From Agapetus fuscipes (Eukaryota; Arthropoda; Insecta; Trichoptera; Glossosomatidae): a stretch of 64,000 nt of DNA. This document shows positions 32,973-44,340 of this stretch, one piece after another. Numbering within the stretch: the stretch's first letter is position 1; each line of letters starts with the position of its first letter. The notes under the pieces are model-generated. The model was not told where the DNA came from and did no database searches. It saw nothing but the letters and a program-made list of their open reading frames with translations. The stretch spans positions 30,666,832-30,730,831 of the forward strand of contig OX637332.1 of assembly GCA_951799405.1 (NCBI GenBank), read 5' to 3'. A program made the translations under genes and the position numbers.

Positions 32973-33206
32973 CTGTCCGGTCCATAGCTCAGTTGGTAGA
33001 GTGCTTGCATTCCATGCCGAGAGCTCGGGTTCGAATCCCATCGACGGTGTCAGAAATGATTTCCCGTTTGGCTGTTTATTTCAAAAACCCAATGTAAAAT
33101 GCCGGCAAGGTTTACTCAGCCTTCACGAGAAGGAGTACCAGCCCCCTCTAGAGCTGGAAACACCCCATTTCAATTAAAGTGGTGTGCGTACAGCCAGACG
33201 GCCCTA
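32973..33206 (+). mobile_element. SINE-B copy with intact promoter boxes
   Basis: Head CCATAGCTCAGTTGGTAGAG, box B GGTTCGAATCC, and body ATGATTTCCCG, GGCAAGGTTTACTCAGCCTT, AGAGCTGGAAA. The 3' tail is replaced by a K-LINE end. Confidence 0.85.
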
Positions 33207-33402
33207 TAATCTATAATTTAAGTTGCAAATATATATTAACCTTTCAAAACTCATGCCCACAAACAGACACGTGTCGTTCGCGCTTACAAATGCTGATTGT
33301 GTACTTACAAATAGAATCCAAACTCAAATGAACATAAGCCCTGCAACTCTTGCCGACATTCCCTGAAACAGGGGTGACATTGGCAAAGTGAACCATTTTT
33401 AC
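33207..33402 (-). mobile_element. K-LINE 3' UTR copy
   Basis: TTATAGA-type tail subfamily, truncated at GAACCATTTTTACA. Confidence 0.78.
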
Positions 33403-34120
33403 AATAAGGATGGAAGCTCATCCATTATTACAGCAAGAGGGGGGGGGAGGGGTCAGTAGATAATGACTTTAGGATGATTGTAAGGGGGCGGGGGGGTCGA
33501 AAATCGGCCAAAATCGATGACGTAATTTATGGACGGCCCCCTACAACAAGTGTCATATACCCCTAGAGTCTCTAGAATCTAGGGAGTCTCCCGCACAGGA
33601 TTTCTTAAAAAAAACGTATTTGTGGAAAAAAAACGTATTTGCGCCACCAACATTTGGTTTGGTGGTTAATTTTCTTGCCGTGCAGAGATACGTTTGTCGT
33701 GCTGTACCGGACCGAAAAGAGAAAATGACGTAGGTAGGTAGGTAGCAATAAAAACGGGCTGCCTTTTTCATACAAGATTTGTTTGGCTGAACTCGGATGA
33801 ATAATTTTAATTGGCCGTTATTTCCGAGGAGAAATCAAAGTGATTTTGATTTCCAGCCTGCTTAATGTACCGAGTAAACAGAATGGATCTAACGCTGCTG
33901 CAAAATTTACATATATTTTTTTAAACTAGGACGGAATTAAATAATAATATGACAACTCGTCCCCCCAGTGCTTGTTTGGCTTAACCGCCATTTGATTCAA
34001 AGATGACCTTCCAATTAAATCGTCTTCAGAATCACATTATACACAATCTGAGCGTAGAAAAAAAAGTAGAACACAACAATGGGATAGTTGTTCGTAATAT
34101 TTTCAAAATCAATTTCCAGT
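33403..34120. other. region with G-rich tracts and a dispersed repeat
   Basis: 33441-33500 has two G-runs (GAGGGGGGGGGAGGGG and GGGGGCGGGGGGG). 33535-33605 is the inverse of 23088-23150 (CTAGGGAGTCTCCCGCACAG). No gene recognised in the rest. Confidence 0.5.
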
Positions 34121-34126
34121 TTTCAT

Positions 34127-34365
34127 AACACCGGTCCGTAGTTCAGTGGTAACACTTCGGACTCTGAATGGAAGGTTGTGGGTTCGAATCCCGGCGGAGC
34201 ACAAAAAAATATAGCTACCATTTATATTTTCAAATTCGCTCTTCGCTGGGTTGAAAAATTCATAAGCCTTTACCAATGACCGGTCACCAAAGGTCCATCC
34301 AGCCATGCAGTTGCTGGGTCTTGCTTGAGAATTGGCGCTTTGTAGCGACGACGACTAAGCTCGTA
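34127..34365 (+). mobile_element. SINE-A copy
   Basis: tRNA-like head CCGGTCCGTAGTTCAGTGGT, box B GGTTCGAATCCC, body AAAGGTCCATCCAGCC. It is directly continued by SINE-B. Confidence 0.85.
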
Positions 34366-34625
34366 AAAAGGTCGATAGCTCAATTGATAAAATGCTTGCA
34401 TTCCATGCCGAGAGCAAGGGTTCGATCTCAAGGTTTACTCAGCCTTCACAAGGAATGAGAACCAGCCCCCCGGGAGCATAGAAACCCCCACTTAAACTGA
34501 AAGTGGTTGGTGTCGAGACCGGCCCCCTTAACCGCAAAAATAAATAGGTCCCGAATCGTCACATGCGACCCCTTCGGGGATAACGCAGGCAAGAAGTTAC
34601 ACTATATGTGTAGCTTAGTTGCATT
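34366..34625 (+). mobile_element. SINE-B copy fused to SINE-A
   Basis: Head GGTCGATAGCTCAATTGATA to tail CACTATATGTGTAGCTTAGT. The A-B fusion resembles that at 12050-12295. Confidence 0.82.
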
Positions 34626-34635
34626 ATTATTTTAC

Positions 34636-34732
34636 GGAAACGGGAAATCATTTCTGACACCCTCGGTGGGATTCGAACCCGAGCTCTCGGCATGGAATGC
34701 AAGCACTGCACAAACTGAGCTGTCGACCGGAC
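34636..34732 (-). mobile_element. SINE-B head
   Basis: Complement of box A and of GGTTCGAATCCC. Faces the previous copy. Confidence 0.78.
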
Positions 34733-34779
34733 AAGTAACTGAGTAAGAAAGGAGATACGCAACGCAACTCAAAAACGCA

Positions 34780-35105
34780 ACTAAACTACACATATTATAG
34801 TGTAACTTCTTGCCGCGTTATCCCCGAAGGGGTCGCATGTGGCGAGTTGAACCTATTTATTTTTACAGGTAAGGGGGCCGGCCTTACGCCAACCACTTCA
34901 GTTGAAGTGGGGGTTTCCCAGCTCCCGAGAGAGCTGGTACTCATTTCTTGTGAAGGCTGAGTAAACCTTGCCGGTATTATTATTTTGGGGTTTGAAATAA
35001 ACACAGAAACGGGAAATCATTTCTGACACCCTCGCGCTCGGTGGGATTCGAACCCGAGCTCACGGCATGGAATGCAAGCACTCTACCAACTGAGATATCG
35101 ACCGG
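34780..35105 (-). mobile_element. SINE-B full-length copy
   Basis: The most complete SINE-B: tail CACATATTATAGTGTAACTT, body CACTTCAGTTGAAGTGGGGG, head box B GGTTCGAATCCC and box A. Confidence 0.88.
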
Positions 35106-35454
35106 TAGATAAATGCATAGAAAATAAATACTACCGCTAGATGTGCTATCCAAATTGAATCCCAGAACTTTTTTGTTAAGCCAACGCTGAGTAGCATCAC
35201 GTAAGACCCCTCGGCCATAGCGATGGATATAGTAAGTTATTTGATAAAATAATTGAAACGAGGTGACTAGCGCCTGCTTAGGACAATAAGGTGTACAAAC
35301 GGAACCAGACGCCATAATAATATGCCACTCCATGAATATGTATGAGAGGCAATGATAAATGTATCGCTCGAATTAGGAGTGTCCTGAAAAACTAGTTTGC
35401 GACGACCAATCTGGCGACGGCGACACACAATCAATTCAGCCTTATTAATAGCGT

Positions 35455-35530
35455 ACCTCTGTCCGGTCGACAGCTCAGCTGGTAGAACGCTTGCATTAAA
35501 TACCGAGAGGGAGGTGGTGGGAGAGTGCCT
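35455..35530 (+). mobile_element. SINE-B head fragment
   Basis: CCGGTCGACAGCTCAGCTGG and GCTTGCATTAAATACCGAG. Confidence 0.65.
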
Positions 35531-35616
35531 AAGCTCGGGTTCCTTAGAGTCATGCAATAGCCTCTGATCTGGAGGACTTTCTTTTCTTTTTCCAAGAATA
35601 GAGTTACACTAGTTGA

Positions 35617-35845
35617 CAGTGGCGAAGTGTGCCATACAACTCGATTCCCATCGGCTTCCTTTTTAAAATGAGGCAACAAAGTAGTTAAAAAATATAGGCA
35701 CAAAGTAAAAAAATACATTTAAAACCAAAGAAACAATACATATTTTTCCCCCAATGAAACCATGCAGTCTACTTTATTATCATTTTTGCCTCATTTTAAA
35801 AGGGAAACCGATGGGAATCGAGTAGTATGACACCCTTCGCCACTG
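35617..35845. mobile_element. hAT-type foldback MITE with 8-bp duplication
   Basis: CAGTGGCGAAG...CTTCGCCACTG termini, flanked by CTAGTTGA (35609-35616) and CTAGCTGA (35846-35853), 7 of 8 identical. The 8-bp duplication and CAG termini indicate hAT. Confidence 0.88.
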
Positions 35846-36012
35846 CTAGCTGATAAACTTCATCGGGAAGGCCTTCAGCCACTTGAAAAAATAATGTTAT
35901 GTTGTTCACCGAGTGAAGCAACTCCGCATGAGTTGTATGAATTGGGTGGGAGGTGGTGGTACAGTGCCTAGCTCGGTTTCGAATCCAACCAAGGGTGTCA
36001 AAAATGATTTCT

Positions 36013-36180
36013 AAAGAAAGCACGGTCTCCAAAATTCATGCGGATCTGACGGCGCGGCTGAACCAAATTGGCAACACCATCGCCCGCAGATCTGAGTGTA
36101 TGCCTCCTCACACCCATCTCAACAGGCGAAATCATGTCAGTCAGATAAGGTGGAGCCAGGCCATTGATGGCTTTATATAC
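36013..36180 (-). mobile_element. CR1-like LINE fragment
   Basis: Complement of the FGDRAF / RRQTLRSAGDGV region of the 25391-27198 element, diverged. Confidence 0.7.
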
Positions 36181-36239
36181 GGCGTCTGTTCAAAAAGTAT
36201 AGCGAATTTTGAATTTCCGCGGAAAACCAATTCTAATTT

Positions 36240-36285
36240 TAAAAACCCTAGCCGCCAACATTACAGATTAACCGCCATTTTTTTA
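36240..36285 (-). mobile_element. K-LINE coding tail fragment
   Basis: Complement of KWRLICNVGG, ending at the 36286 junction. Confidence 0.6.
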
Positions 36286-36516
36286 GTTTGATGAGAGATT
36301 TTCTATTGGAATACACCAGAGGAAGAGTTTGATATCGGGAGGTATGGTTCCGATGGCCGGACACTCGTGTCGTTGCAGTCAGCACGCTCTCCTCCAAGCT
36401 GTTTCTCTCGAAGCATGCTATTAGACAGCATGATCTTGTTAACGTGCCACACGAACGATAGAATCTCATCTCATGCATTTGCTAATTGCGATGAAAAAAA
36501 ATTATTTTGTTTGTAT

Positions 36517-37292
36517 TGTTACGAACGTGTCATTGTGTGTCTGTGTGTTTTTACGTGTGTCTGTGTCTATACATCGATGTAGATTAAGAAAAACAAAAAA
36601 ATTAGGCTAATTTATTTGGTGAGCGCTGTTTTTGTGTGTATCACACCACAAGAGCCCTCTGCGAGCTTGGTCGTCGCTGTAGAAAGCGCCAATTCTCAAG
36701 CAAGACCCAGTTGCTGTAAGGCTGGATGGACCTTTAGTGACCGGTCTTTGATAAAGGTATATGATTTTTTTCACCAAGCAAAGAGCATATTTGAAAATAT
36801 AAATGGTATATTTTTTTGTGCTCCGCCGGGATTCGAACCCACAACCTTTCATTTACGAGTCCGAAGTGCTACCACTGGACTACGGACCGGTCAAATGTTT
36901 GAATAATTGCACTTGTATTTGTTTGATGGTGTGAGTGTGCGTGCCATTGTTTGGATGTGTGTGTTTTACGTGTGTGAGTGTGTATGTGTCTATAGATGTA
37001 GGTGTTTAAATAATTGCACTTGTATTTGATCAATGGTGTAAGTATACGCTCGTATATTCTGTCAAAATCACGCACGTTCCAGTTCGCAATGTTTCAAGAA
37101 TCATCCTAATGCCATGCTATAAAAAGCGCCCAAGCTGTCTGCAGCGTTCGACTCGTATCGGAGCTGTCGAGCAACACAGTACAAAAGATAACTATGTGAA
37201 TGAATCAAATGTGAATGAAATCTTAAAATAAATTGTGTGAAATGAATTAGGTAAATCAATTTTTTGTTAAATTGAACCTGTAAATCATAACA
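36517..37292 (+). mobile_element. candidate solo LTR interrupted by SINE-A
   Basis: Starts TGTTACGAACGTGTC, contains a TATAAAAAG promoter-like box (37119) and ends AAATCATAACA. These ends match the LTRs at 54032 and 55885. A SINE-A copy splits it. No matching target duplication was found. Confidence 0.5.
36603..36895 (-). mobile_element. SINE-A full-length copy
   Basis: LINE-type tail GAGCGCTGTTTTTGTGTGTA at the left, head with box B complement GGATTCGAACCC at the right. Confidence 0.88.
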
Positions 37293-37417
37293 GCGTTGAA
37301 AAAAAAGTAATCCAGTAATTGTTTTCTTACCTGATTAAAAGATTTTTTTTTAACCTAGATTTTTTTTCTCGACCACCAAACGACAATCTTATATGGGACT
37401 GCTGTCCTTAGCAACTA

Positions 37418-37662
37418 TAAATCTATAATCTAGGTTGCAAAGATATATTGAAATTCAAGGCTCATATTTAATACATGCCCAGTAGCAGGCACATGTAAGT
37501 TCGCGCTTACACATGCTGTATTTGTGCATCCAAAAAAAGACAAACCTCACATGAAAATAAACACATGCAACTCATGCCGCCTTTCCCTAATACCGGGGTA
37601 GCATTGGCAAAAGTGAAGCAAGTTTTTACAGCATTGGGGGTCAGCCTCATGCCAACCTATTT
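37418..37662 (-). mobile_element. K-LINE 3' UTR copy, old subfamily
   Basis: Diverged: GCCTTTCCCTAATACCGGGG, GCAAAAGTGAAGC. Resembles the copies at 1, 37866 and 63047. Confidence 0.75.
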
Positions 37663-37674
37663 TAGCAAGGTGAA

Positions 37675-37860
37675 CTTCACAATAAATGAGAACCAGCGGC
37701 CTTGGGAACTGGGAAACTCCCACTTCAACTGAAGTGGTAAGCGTGAGGCCGGCCCCGTAACCTGTAAAAATAAATAGGTCCTGAATCGCCACATGCGACC
37801 CTTTTGGGGATAACGTAGGCAAGAAGTTGCACTATATGTGTAGCCTAGTTGTGTTTATAC
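37675..37860 (+). mobile_element. SINE-B body and tail
   Basis: CACTTCAACTGAAGTGG-TAAGC through CACTATATGTGTAGCCTAGT. Head missing. Confidence 0.72.
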
Positions 37861-37865
37861 ATAGA

Positions 37866-38125
37866 TAGGTCTATAATATATAATCTATATTGCGGAGATA
37901 TTTTGACATTTAAGGGTCATAGTTAATGCATGCCCACCAACAGGCACGTGCTGCATGTGCATATTGGTACAAAATAAACAAAACCTCACATGAACATATT
38001 GTATAAACATTGACTTTGCAACTCCTGCCACCTTTTCCTGAAACCGGGTTGGCATCGGCAAAAGTGAACCAAATTTTTACAGCACGAGGGTTCATCTTTA
38101 TATCAACCTATTAGTCAAGGAATAG
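37866..38125 (-). mobile_element. K-LINE 3' UTR copy, old subfamily
   Basis: Contains a small insertion (TATTGTATAAACATTGAC) relative to other copies. Confidence 0.72.
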
Positions 38126-38909
38126 ATGATGTACAAGTCTAACGTCCTTTTCACACAGCATGAACTCTATCCAGTTAGTCTATGAATAATTAATTGTACA
38201 ATCTGTGAGAAAGCCTTCATATATTCGCATATACTACTAGACTTCTGATCCTGCAGCGGATTAAAAAAACACAGACAAACCTGACAAAATGGGTTATAAT
38301 TATGTGTAAAGGCTCTAAAGATATTGACAAAACTGACAATACTTTTGACAGCTCAAAGGAAGCACTCACAAAATCTAGTAGATACGTATTTCTAGGGGTG
38401 GAATTTCAATTTGATGTTCAAATCATAAGAGGTTTTTAGAGTACAAAGAAGATACCGACAAAAATAGTCTTAACAAGGAGCAAACTGGAAATTGTACAGT
38501 TTTTTTTTAATACACAGAGTACAGTGTTAGGGGCGTTTAAAATTGTCAATTTTCAATTCAAAACTCATCTCAAATACCGCTGTTTGGTTGTTTTAGATAT
38601 GATTTTCATTGAATATAAAAGAAAACAGTAAATGTAGAGCTTTTGAATGAAAGCGAATTCCTTAAGTGCGATTGAATGCAAAAATCAATGCCATTTTGTT
38701 CATTTCAACGATTAAATATACAAATCACATATTTCTTGCAGGTTATCTCATTGGGTACTGTCCGAAACTGTTTATTCTCAGTGTGACTCATTTCATAACT
38801 GAAAATTATCACAGCAATGATGAAGGAATTCTAGTGAAATATAACTGTTTTTATAACGAGTAAACATGTATGTAAAATGTCGTAAAAGATCATATAAACG
38901 CCATCTTAC
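38126..38909. other. unassigned unique-looking sequence
   Basis: Lower repeat content than its surroundings. Contains no convincing coding exon. Confidence 0.4.
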
Positions 38910-39166
38910 CTTCATTCTGTTTACAGCTCGTTACAAGACGAAAATATTCACTGATTGTGTGTAAAAGTTTTTGTTAAAAGCTACCGAAAGCACTACGAAT
39001 TAGAGTTTATTGAAAATCACAACACAAAACTGCGAGATACTCCGTCGAAACGTCAATTTTGACAATTAGTTGCTTTTTAATTTTCGCCGCTAGGTGGATT
39101 GCGAGATGCCATTGTCGGAGCTTGGACGCGTGGTAGGTAACGTGAAACGCGAAACATGGCAGCACT
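38910..39166 (-). promoter_or_regulatory. candidate promoter and 5' UTR exon of WDR47
   Basis: On the minus strand an arthropod initiator-like TCAGT (A at 39166) is followed by about 255 nt of moderately GC-balanced, non-repetitive sequence. This ends in ATGAAG/GTAAGA, a good donor at 38909-38908. It is the only non-repeat stretch with these signals between the WDR47 acceptor at 5158 and NFXL1. Splicing to 5157 would give ATG AAG GTT TGA, a three-codon upstream ORF. A longer upstream ORF, starting MFRVSRYLPR and ending at TAA, lies in the same leader. Inference only: intron 1 would be about 33.7 kb. Confidence 0.33.
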
Positions 39167-39502
39167 GAGAAAAAAATATTACTAAAAAAAACATAAGTCA
39201 TATGAGTATTTCGGTTACAAACTGATGAAAAATGTAATAAAATATCACCAAACTACGTATTCTTTATCTAACCCATAGTACCCAAGTACTAGATCTATGA
39301 TCTAACCTAACTTTACCTATTACTAATGTATTAGCCCAACCTATGATTGATAACCTTTTGAAAAAGCCAGTGAAAAGTTTTTTCTTTGAATCTCACAGGT
39401 CTAAAGATAGCCATCAATAACGGGAACTTCCTAAAAAAATATATTAGTGTCAGCATCACAAGAACAAATGCATAGAAGCTCCTCATAGTCTGTATCAACA
39501 TA

Positions 39503-39751
39503 TCGCACGTTTAATAATAAAGAGAAATAACTCTAAAATTGAAAACATCGAGATTTTGTAATAAAACGCAAGAACAATGCGAGAAGAATAGATAGTATGC
39601 GGCAGCTGATCAATTTGGACGAATATGACCGAGATAAAACATTGGTCGCCTCTTTCATCCCATTCAAGTTGTACTGGTTGTCTGAACTTCAAACGTGATT
39701 TCCGAACATTCTTATTTTTTGAGTTATTGCTCTTTATTATTAAACGTGTGA
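39503..39751. mobile_element. 249-bp MITE with TA duplication
   Basis: Arms TCGCACGTTTAATAATAAAG and the complement at the right end, with TA at 39501-39502 and 39752-39753. Confidence 0.85.
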
Positions 39752-39779
39752 TACTATGTACATCATAAGTATATTATAC

Positions 39780-39952
39780 TGGTCCGTAGTCTAGTTGTAA
39801 TGCTTCGGACTCTTGAATGGACAGTTGTATGTTCGAATCCCAGCAGAGCACAGAAAACATACCATTTATATTTTCAAGTGTGCTCTTTGCTGGGTTGAAA
39901 AATTGATAAACCTCTACCAAAGACCAGTCACCAAAGGTCCATCCAGCTAAAT
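39780..39952 (+). mobile_element. SINE-A, 3'-truncated
   Basis: Head GGTCCGTAGTCTAGTTGTAA, box B GTTCGAATCCC, stopping at GGTCCATCCAGC. Confidence 0.78.
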
Positions 39953-40019
39953 ATTCAGACTATATGAATACTTCAATATGGTAGTATGGAATACTTTTTC
40001 AAGCACATTTTTTAACATT

Positions 40020-40267
40020 TCGCACGTTTATTAATAAAGAGCAATAACTCAAAAAACAAGAATGTTGGGAAATCACGTTTGAAATTCAGACAACCAGTAC
40101 AACTTGTATGGGATGAAAAAGGCGGCCGATGTTTTATCTCGGTCATATTCGTCCAAATTGAACGGCTGTCGCATTCTACCTATTCTTCTCGTATTGTTTT
40201 TGCGTTTTATTACAAAATCTAATTTTCCCAATTTTCGAGTTATTTCTCTTTATTATTAAGCGTGCGA
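40020..40267. mobile_element. 249-bp MITE family, second full copy
   Basis: 248 bp, inverted relative to 39503-39751, 270 bp away. The two together can form an extended hairpin. Confidence 0.83.
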
Positions 40268-40712
40268 TTTGTTGATTTCCTACCGACATTCACATGTTTA
40301 GTTATTCAAGAACAAAAATCACAAAGGTTTAGCACATATTTTCACTTGCAGACTTTTGAATTGTTGAACACAGATGTCAGGGATAAGTTCTGAGTTGGAT
40401 GACGTCTATGATTGACAGCCGCACTGTATGCAAGTTTACACTTGACGCCTATGCGTGTCACCTGCAGTTGAAGGGTTAATCACATGGTATTGGTGGATCT
40501 CTGAAATTAGGTTGTGAAAAAGAAAGACAATAAAAGCAGATTGTTGAAGTCAACTTTATTTGAAATAAATATACTTACAAGTGATGAAGATTACAAAATC
40601 GTTGTGGCATCATAACTTACATATATGTGAAGACTTACAAAAAATCAATGGGTTTTTCTAAATCAAAATGGTCACATTAAAAAAAATCCGCGCCTATGCG
40701 ACATAGACTATA

Positions 40713-40870
40713 ATAATTCATAATCTAAGTGGCAAAGATATATTGACATTTACACAGTTATTTAATGAACACCAGCAAGCAGACATGTGTACTTGCAAAA
40801 TAAATCAGAGCTTTCATGAACATATACTTTGCGACTCTTGCCACATTCCCCTGACACAGGGGTGGCATTT
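40713..40870 (-). mobile_element. K-LINE 3' UTR copy, decayed
   Basis: TTTGCGACTCTTGCCACATT and CCTGACACAGGGGTGGCAT. Confidence 0.68.
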
Positions 40871-41280
40871 TTTTACACCCAATGTAAATAAAAAATAAAT
40901 TCACAATAAACATTTTTTTTCTATAGATATTATTTTCAAAATACCTACCTAATATTGTACTGAAGTTATATGACTCTCCAGCCTTTTAGCCCGGCCATGT
41001 GACATCACATTTTTTCACATTTGAAATATGCCAAGTCCATTACTATTTATTATGTTACTTAAATTTAGTATGGAAATTCAGCTTTCCTGAATATTACACA
41101 GATGGCAGTGTAATCTATATGAATTATTCAGTTACAACGCCTTAGCAATGGGAATTTTTTTTAAGGTGATTATTATAATTACTCCTTCTTAAGTATTACT
41201 TATTACATTTTATTTTGTGCGCGTATCTCAATATTGTCTCAATTATTCAGTACTTACATTATATCAATAAAACTGAATAA
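40871..41280. other. unassigned AT-rich stretch
   Basis: No gene seen. Confidence 0.4.
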
Positions 41281-41610
41281 AGGCTTGTTCGCACAAGGCG
41301 ACTATTTTAGTCGAGTACCCAGTAATTTAGTGGTGGGCAGGGCCATAGAGTATGTAGGTTTATAGAGAGCGGTCTTAGAACAAAAAAAATGTAACCAAGT
41401 AGTATTATTTTTAAATGAAACGATGGATAGCGCCAGTAACTACCCTTCGTGTCTAGACAATACTAAACTATCATAATAATATCATTCTAAACTTGGTTAC
41501 ATTTTTTTTGTTCTAAGACCGCTCTCTATAAACCTACATACTCTGTGGCCCCGCCCACCACTAAATTACTCGGTACTCGACTAAAATAGTCGCCTTGTGC
41601 GATCAAGCCT
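41281..41610. mobile_element. 330-bp foldback MITE
   Basis: Arms of about 115 bp: AGGCTTGTTCGCACAAGGCG at left, and CGCCTTGTGCGATCAAGCCT at right. Inner arms TAGAGAGCGGTCTTAGAACA pair with their complement. The unique loop is about 100 bp. Flanks are AT-rich, with a possible TA duplication. Confidence 0.85.
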
Positions 41611-42005
41611 TAAGTGACATTTTATGCTCACATGGGTTTCTCAGATAAATACACTATTTCCCCTTTTTTCTATGTGATAAAAATCCTGTAGTTTTGGACT
41701 TTTTCATGAGCACTTACTTATAATTACTTCATTTACGATGAGAATTTTCTCCCAATAAAATGTTTTATTCACAATTTCCAGAATCAGTGAATCAGCACTT
41801 ATTCAGTTTTTCCTTTAAGGTATCTACATGAGATTTAACCTGTTCAAAAACAAACAGATTAGTTAAGAAAAAAGAAACATTTCTTTCAATAGTGGTAAAC
41901 CAATGGAACTAGTTATATTATGTACAAAATAAATAACAGAAGAAAAAAACTTTCTACAAGAATCGAAACACATGTTCCCAATAGAACCAAATATTATTTG
42001 AAACT

Positions 42006-42219
42006 TCTTTATATAAATCTTTTTTTTTAAATAGATTTGTGAAGAGAAATGCAATTCACCTATCTATTTTGCCTGGCCAGGTGTCTTCATACAAAAGCAG
42101 AAGCTCGTGTGTATGCAATGGCATCTGTAGGGGTCGAAGTTATTGTCAAATGGGCCAGACGTGATTCGAACCAACGTCATTCTGTTCCAAATATGCTAGT
42201 CGCACATGCGACTTGACCT
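42006..42219 (-). mobile_element. SINE-C copy
   Basis: On the minus strand: box A-like TAGCATATTTGG, box B GGTTCGAATC, body CCTGGCCAGGCAAAATAGAT, then an A-rich end. A third tRNA-headed SINE family, also seen at 48246, 48955, 60211 and 62705. Confidence 0.7.
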
Positions 42220-42221
42220 AA

Positions 42222-42605
42222 TCTAATCTAAGTTGAAAAGATATGTAACATTGGGGATACACATTACATGCATCTCACAAGCAGACACGTACAGGTTCGC
42301 GCTTGGGCATGCCGCATGTGAACCTAAAACATAAAAAACGAATCTCAAATGGGCATACACCCTGCAACTCCTGCTCCTGAAACAGGGGTGACATTGGCAA
42401 AGAGAACCATTTTTACAGCATGGGTGGTCAGCCGCATACCAACCTATAAGTCAAGGAATATACACAACAAATAACATTTTAGAATAAACAAATCGATAAA
42501 CATTTAAATCAAATACAAAATTTTAATTTAAAATTTACAAAAATTTGGAAAACTTGAGAAACCCTTGCCCTAGCCGCCAGCATTACAGATCAACCGCCAC
42601 CCCTC
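42222..42605 (-). mobile_element. K-LINE 3' end with coding tail
   Basis: UTR with a small deletion before CTCCTGAAACAGGGG, and the complement of WRLICNAGG at 42565-42600. Confidence 0.8.
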
Positions 42606-42868
42606 GGCCATAACACCCGCCACACCAATACTGTCAATGTTTTATTGGAGCCTATCCAAGATCTTCAGAAGGGATTCTTATTCGTTGATTGAAAATTGGC
42701 AATTCTTCCTTTTTCAAAAAACATGTTTTTGAAGATTCTTTGCAATTAATTTTACCGCATGCCTCCAGAATCAAAATAAAATGAATGCTTTTTATTGAAG
42801 AGGAGAATTAATGGAATATTTGTGATACAAATAAAATTAACGAATTCATCACATGTACCATAACCATC

Positions 42869-43130
42869 TAAATCTCTAAATCTAAATCTAAGCTGCAAAG
42901 ATATGTATCATTTGAGATTCATATTAAATGCATTCCCACAAGCAGACATGCATAATTTCGCGCTTACACATGCTGCATGTGGACCTACAATATAAAAACT
43001 CCAATCTCAAATGAACATAAGCCCTGCAACTCTTGCCGACCTTCCCTGAAGCAGGGGTGACATTGGCAAAGTGAACCATTTTTTACAGTATGGGTGGTCA
43101 GCCGCATACCAACCTATCAGTCAAGGAGTA
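42869..43130 (-). mobile_element. K-LINE 3' UTR copy
   Basis: TTAGAT-tail subfamily, nearly identical to 11017-11222. Confidence 0.82.
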
Positions 43131-44340
43131 CAAGCAATTAATACAACCAAATATATAAAACAAATAAATTCTAACGGTGTTATTCTTCCTTGTCATATTT
43201 CGCCGTCGGCCTAACTGGCAACTACTTAGTCTGGGCACAAAGCCGGACTAGACCAAATTTGAAATATTGATTCTCGTTCATAGTGTAAAGTAGGAACAGT
43301 TGAGCCTGCGACCAATTTTGGACGGCTGAAATTACGTCCGTTCAATGTTGTATTTAAAAATAAAAACTGTTCTAGAGATGTCACTTTATAAATATTATTT
43401 AAAGAATAGAGAATTTTCAGTCGTATTTAAATAATTATTAAAACAATAACCATTGACAATAAGGAACAAAAAGATGAAAAATAAAAGCAAATAATCAATT
43501 TATAAATTTGTTATGCAATTTATAATGAAAACAGCTTTGAAAACAATTGATTAGCCAAATGAATCCGTATATTTTTTGTGGATCGGGAAAAATAAACCAA
43601 ATGTGGGAAATATGCGTTAGGGACGACAGCACAAAGATGGCCGCGGCAAGTCTCATCGTTGACGTCACAATGGCGGACGGCTGACCGTTTTGTTTGTAAA
43701 CAAATCAGATGTCGGCCGAAATGCATCTAAATATTTTATTTCAGATGGAAAAAGTGTATCATATGTGTTCGTAGAGTGTTAAATATCTTCTTCACTTATT
43801 TTAAACTATATACATAACTTCAGTTTTTTAATATGCGTCACATTGAGAAATTTGCCGCGAGCCGTGATGCAATCTGTCAAATGATTTCTTTTGCTTTTTA
43901 ATTTTGTGTATTTTGTGCCTCAAAAAGCGATTGATTAGCAAAAAGGTGCTGAATTCTGTCAATTTGACCAAAATGACAAAAACAAATCGCAAAACAAAAC
44001 AGTAATAAAGCAAATATTTACTATTTAATATTAAATACGGCAGTTCGCTTCCCCAGTTCTTGTTTACTGTATACGCCAATCTTGTCAAATATGACTTTTT
44101 GATGCAGTTGTCTTAAGAATAAAATTCTACACAATCTGAGCTAAAAAAAATACGTATTTGTCTTCAAATGTGCGAGTTATTCAACATTTTCACAGACGAT
44201 ATTCTGTATTCGAAATTTCAACTCAGTGCTTGTGTACTGTATACGCCACAAACGCTGATGCGCATGCGTGGCTGACGAGTGGCTGCCTTATCTGCCAATC
44301 ACAGACGCGCGTGGGTGTGACGTCACACCTAAACATCGTT
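43131..44340. other. mostly unique region with promoter-like motifs
   Basis: Contains AAGATGGCCGCGG (43635) and GTTGACGTCACAATGGCGG (43655), then TGTGACGTCACACC (44317), resembling YY1- and CRE-type sites. Two TACTGTATACGCCA motifs (44065, 44235) hint at a dispersed element. No ORF recognised. Confidence 0.4.

Noticed and set aside
32973..33050. functional tRNA gene
   Set aside because: Boxes A and B are good, but no acceptor-stem closure was found and the same head plus body recurs many times. It is SINE-B.
34127..34205. second tRNA gene
   Set aside because: Head of SINE-A, repeated at 20832, 23155, 36603, 39780, 49333 and 56585.
38666..38863. 65-residue ORF in the low-repeat stretch at 38.7 kb
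   Set aside because: No domain, no splice signals, AT-driven composition. Not distinguishable from chance.
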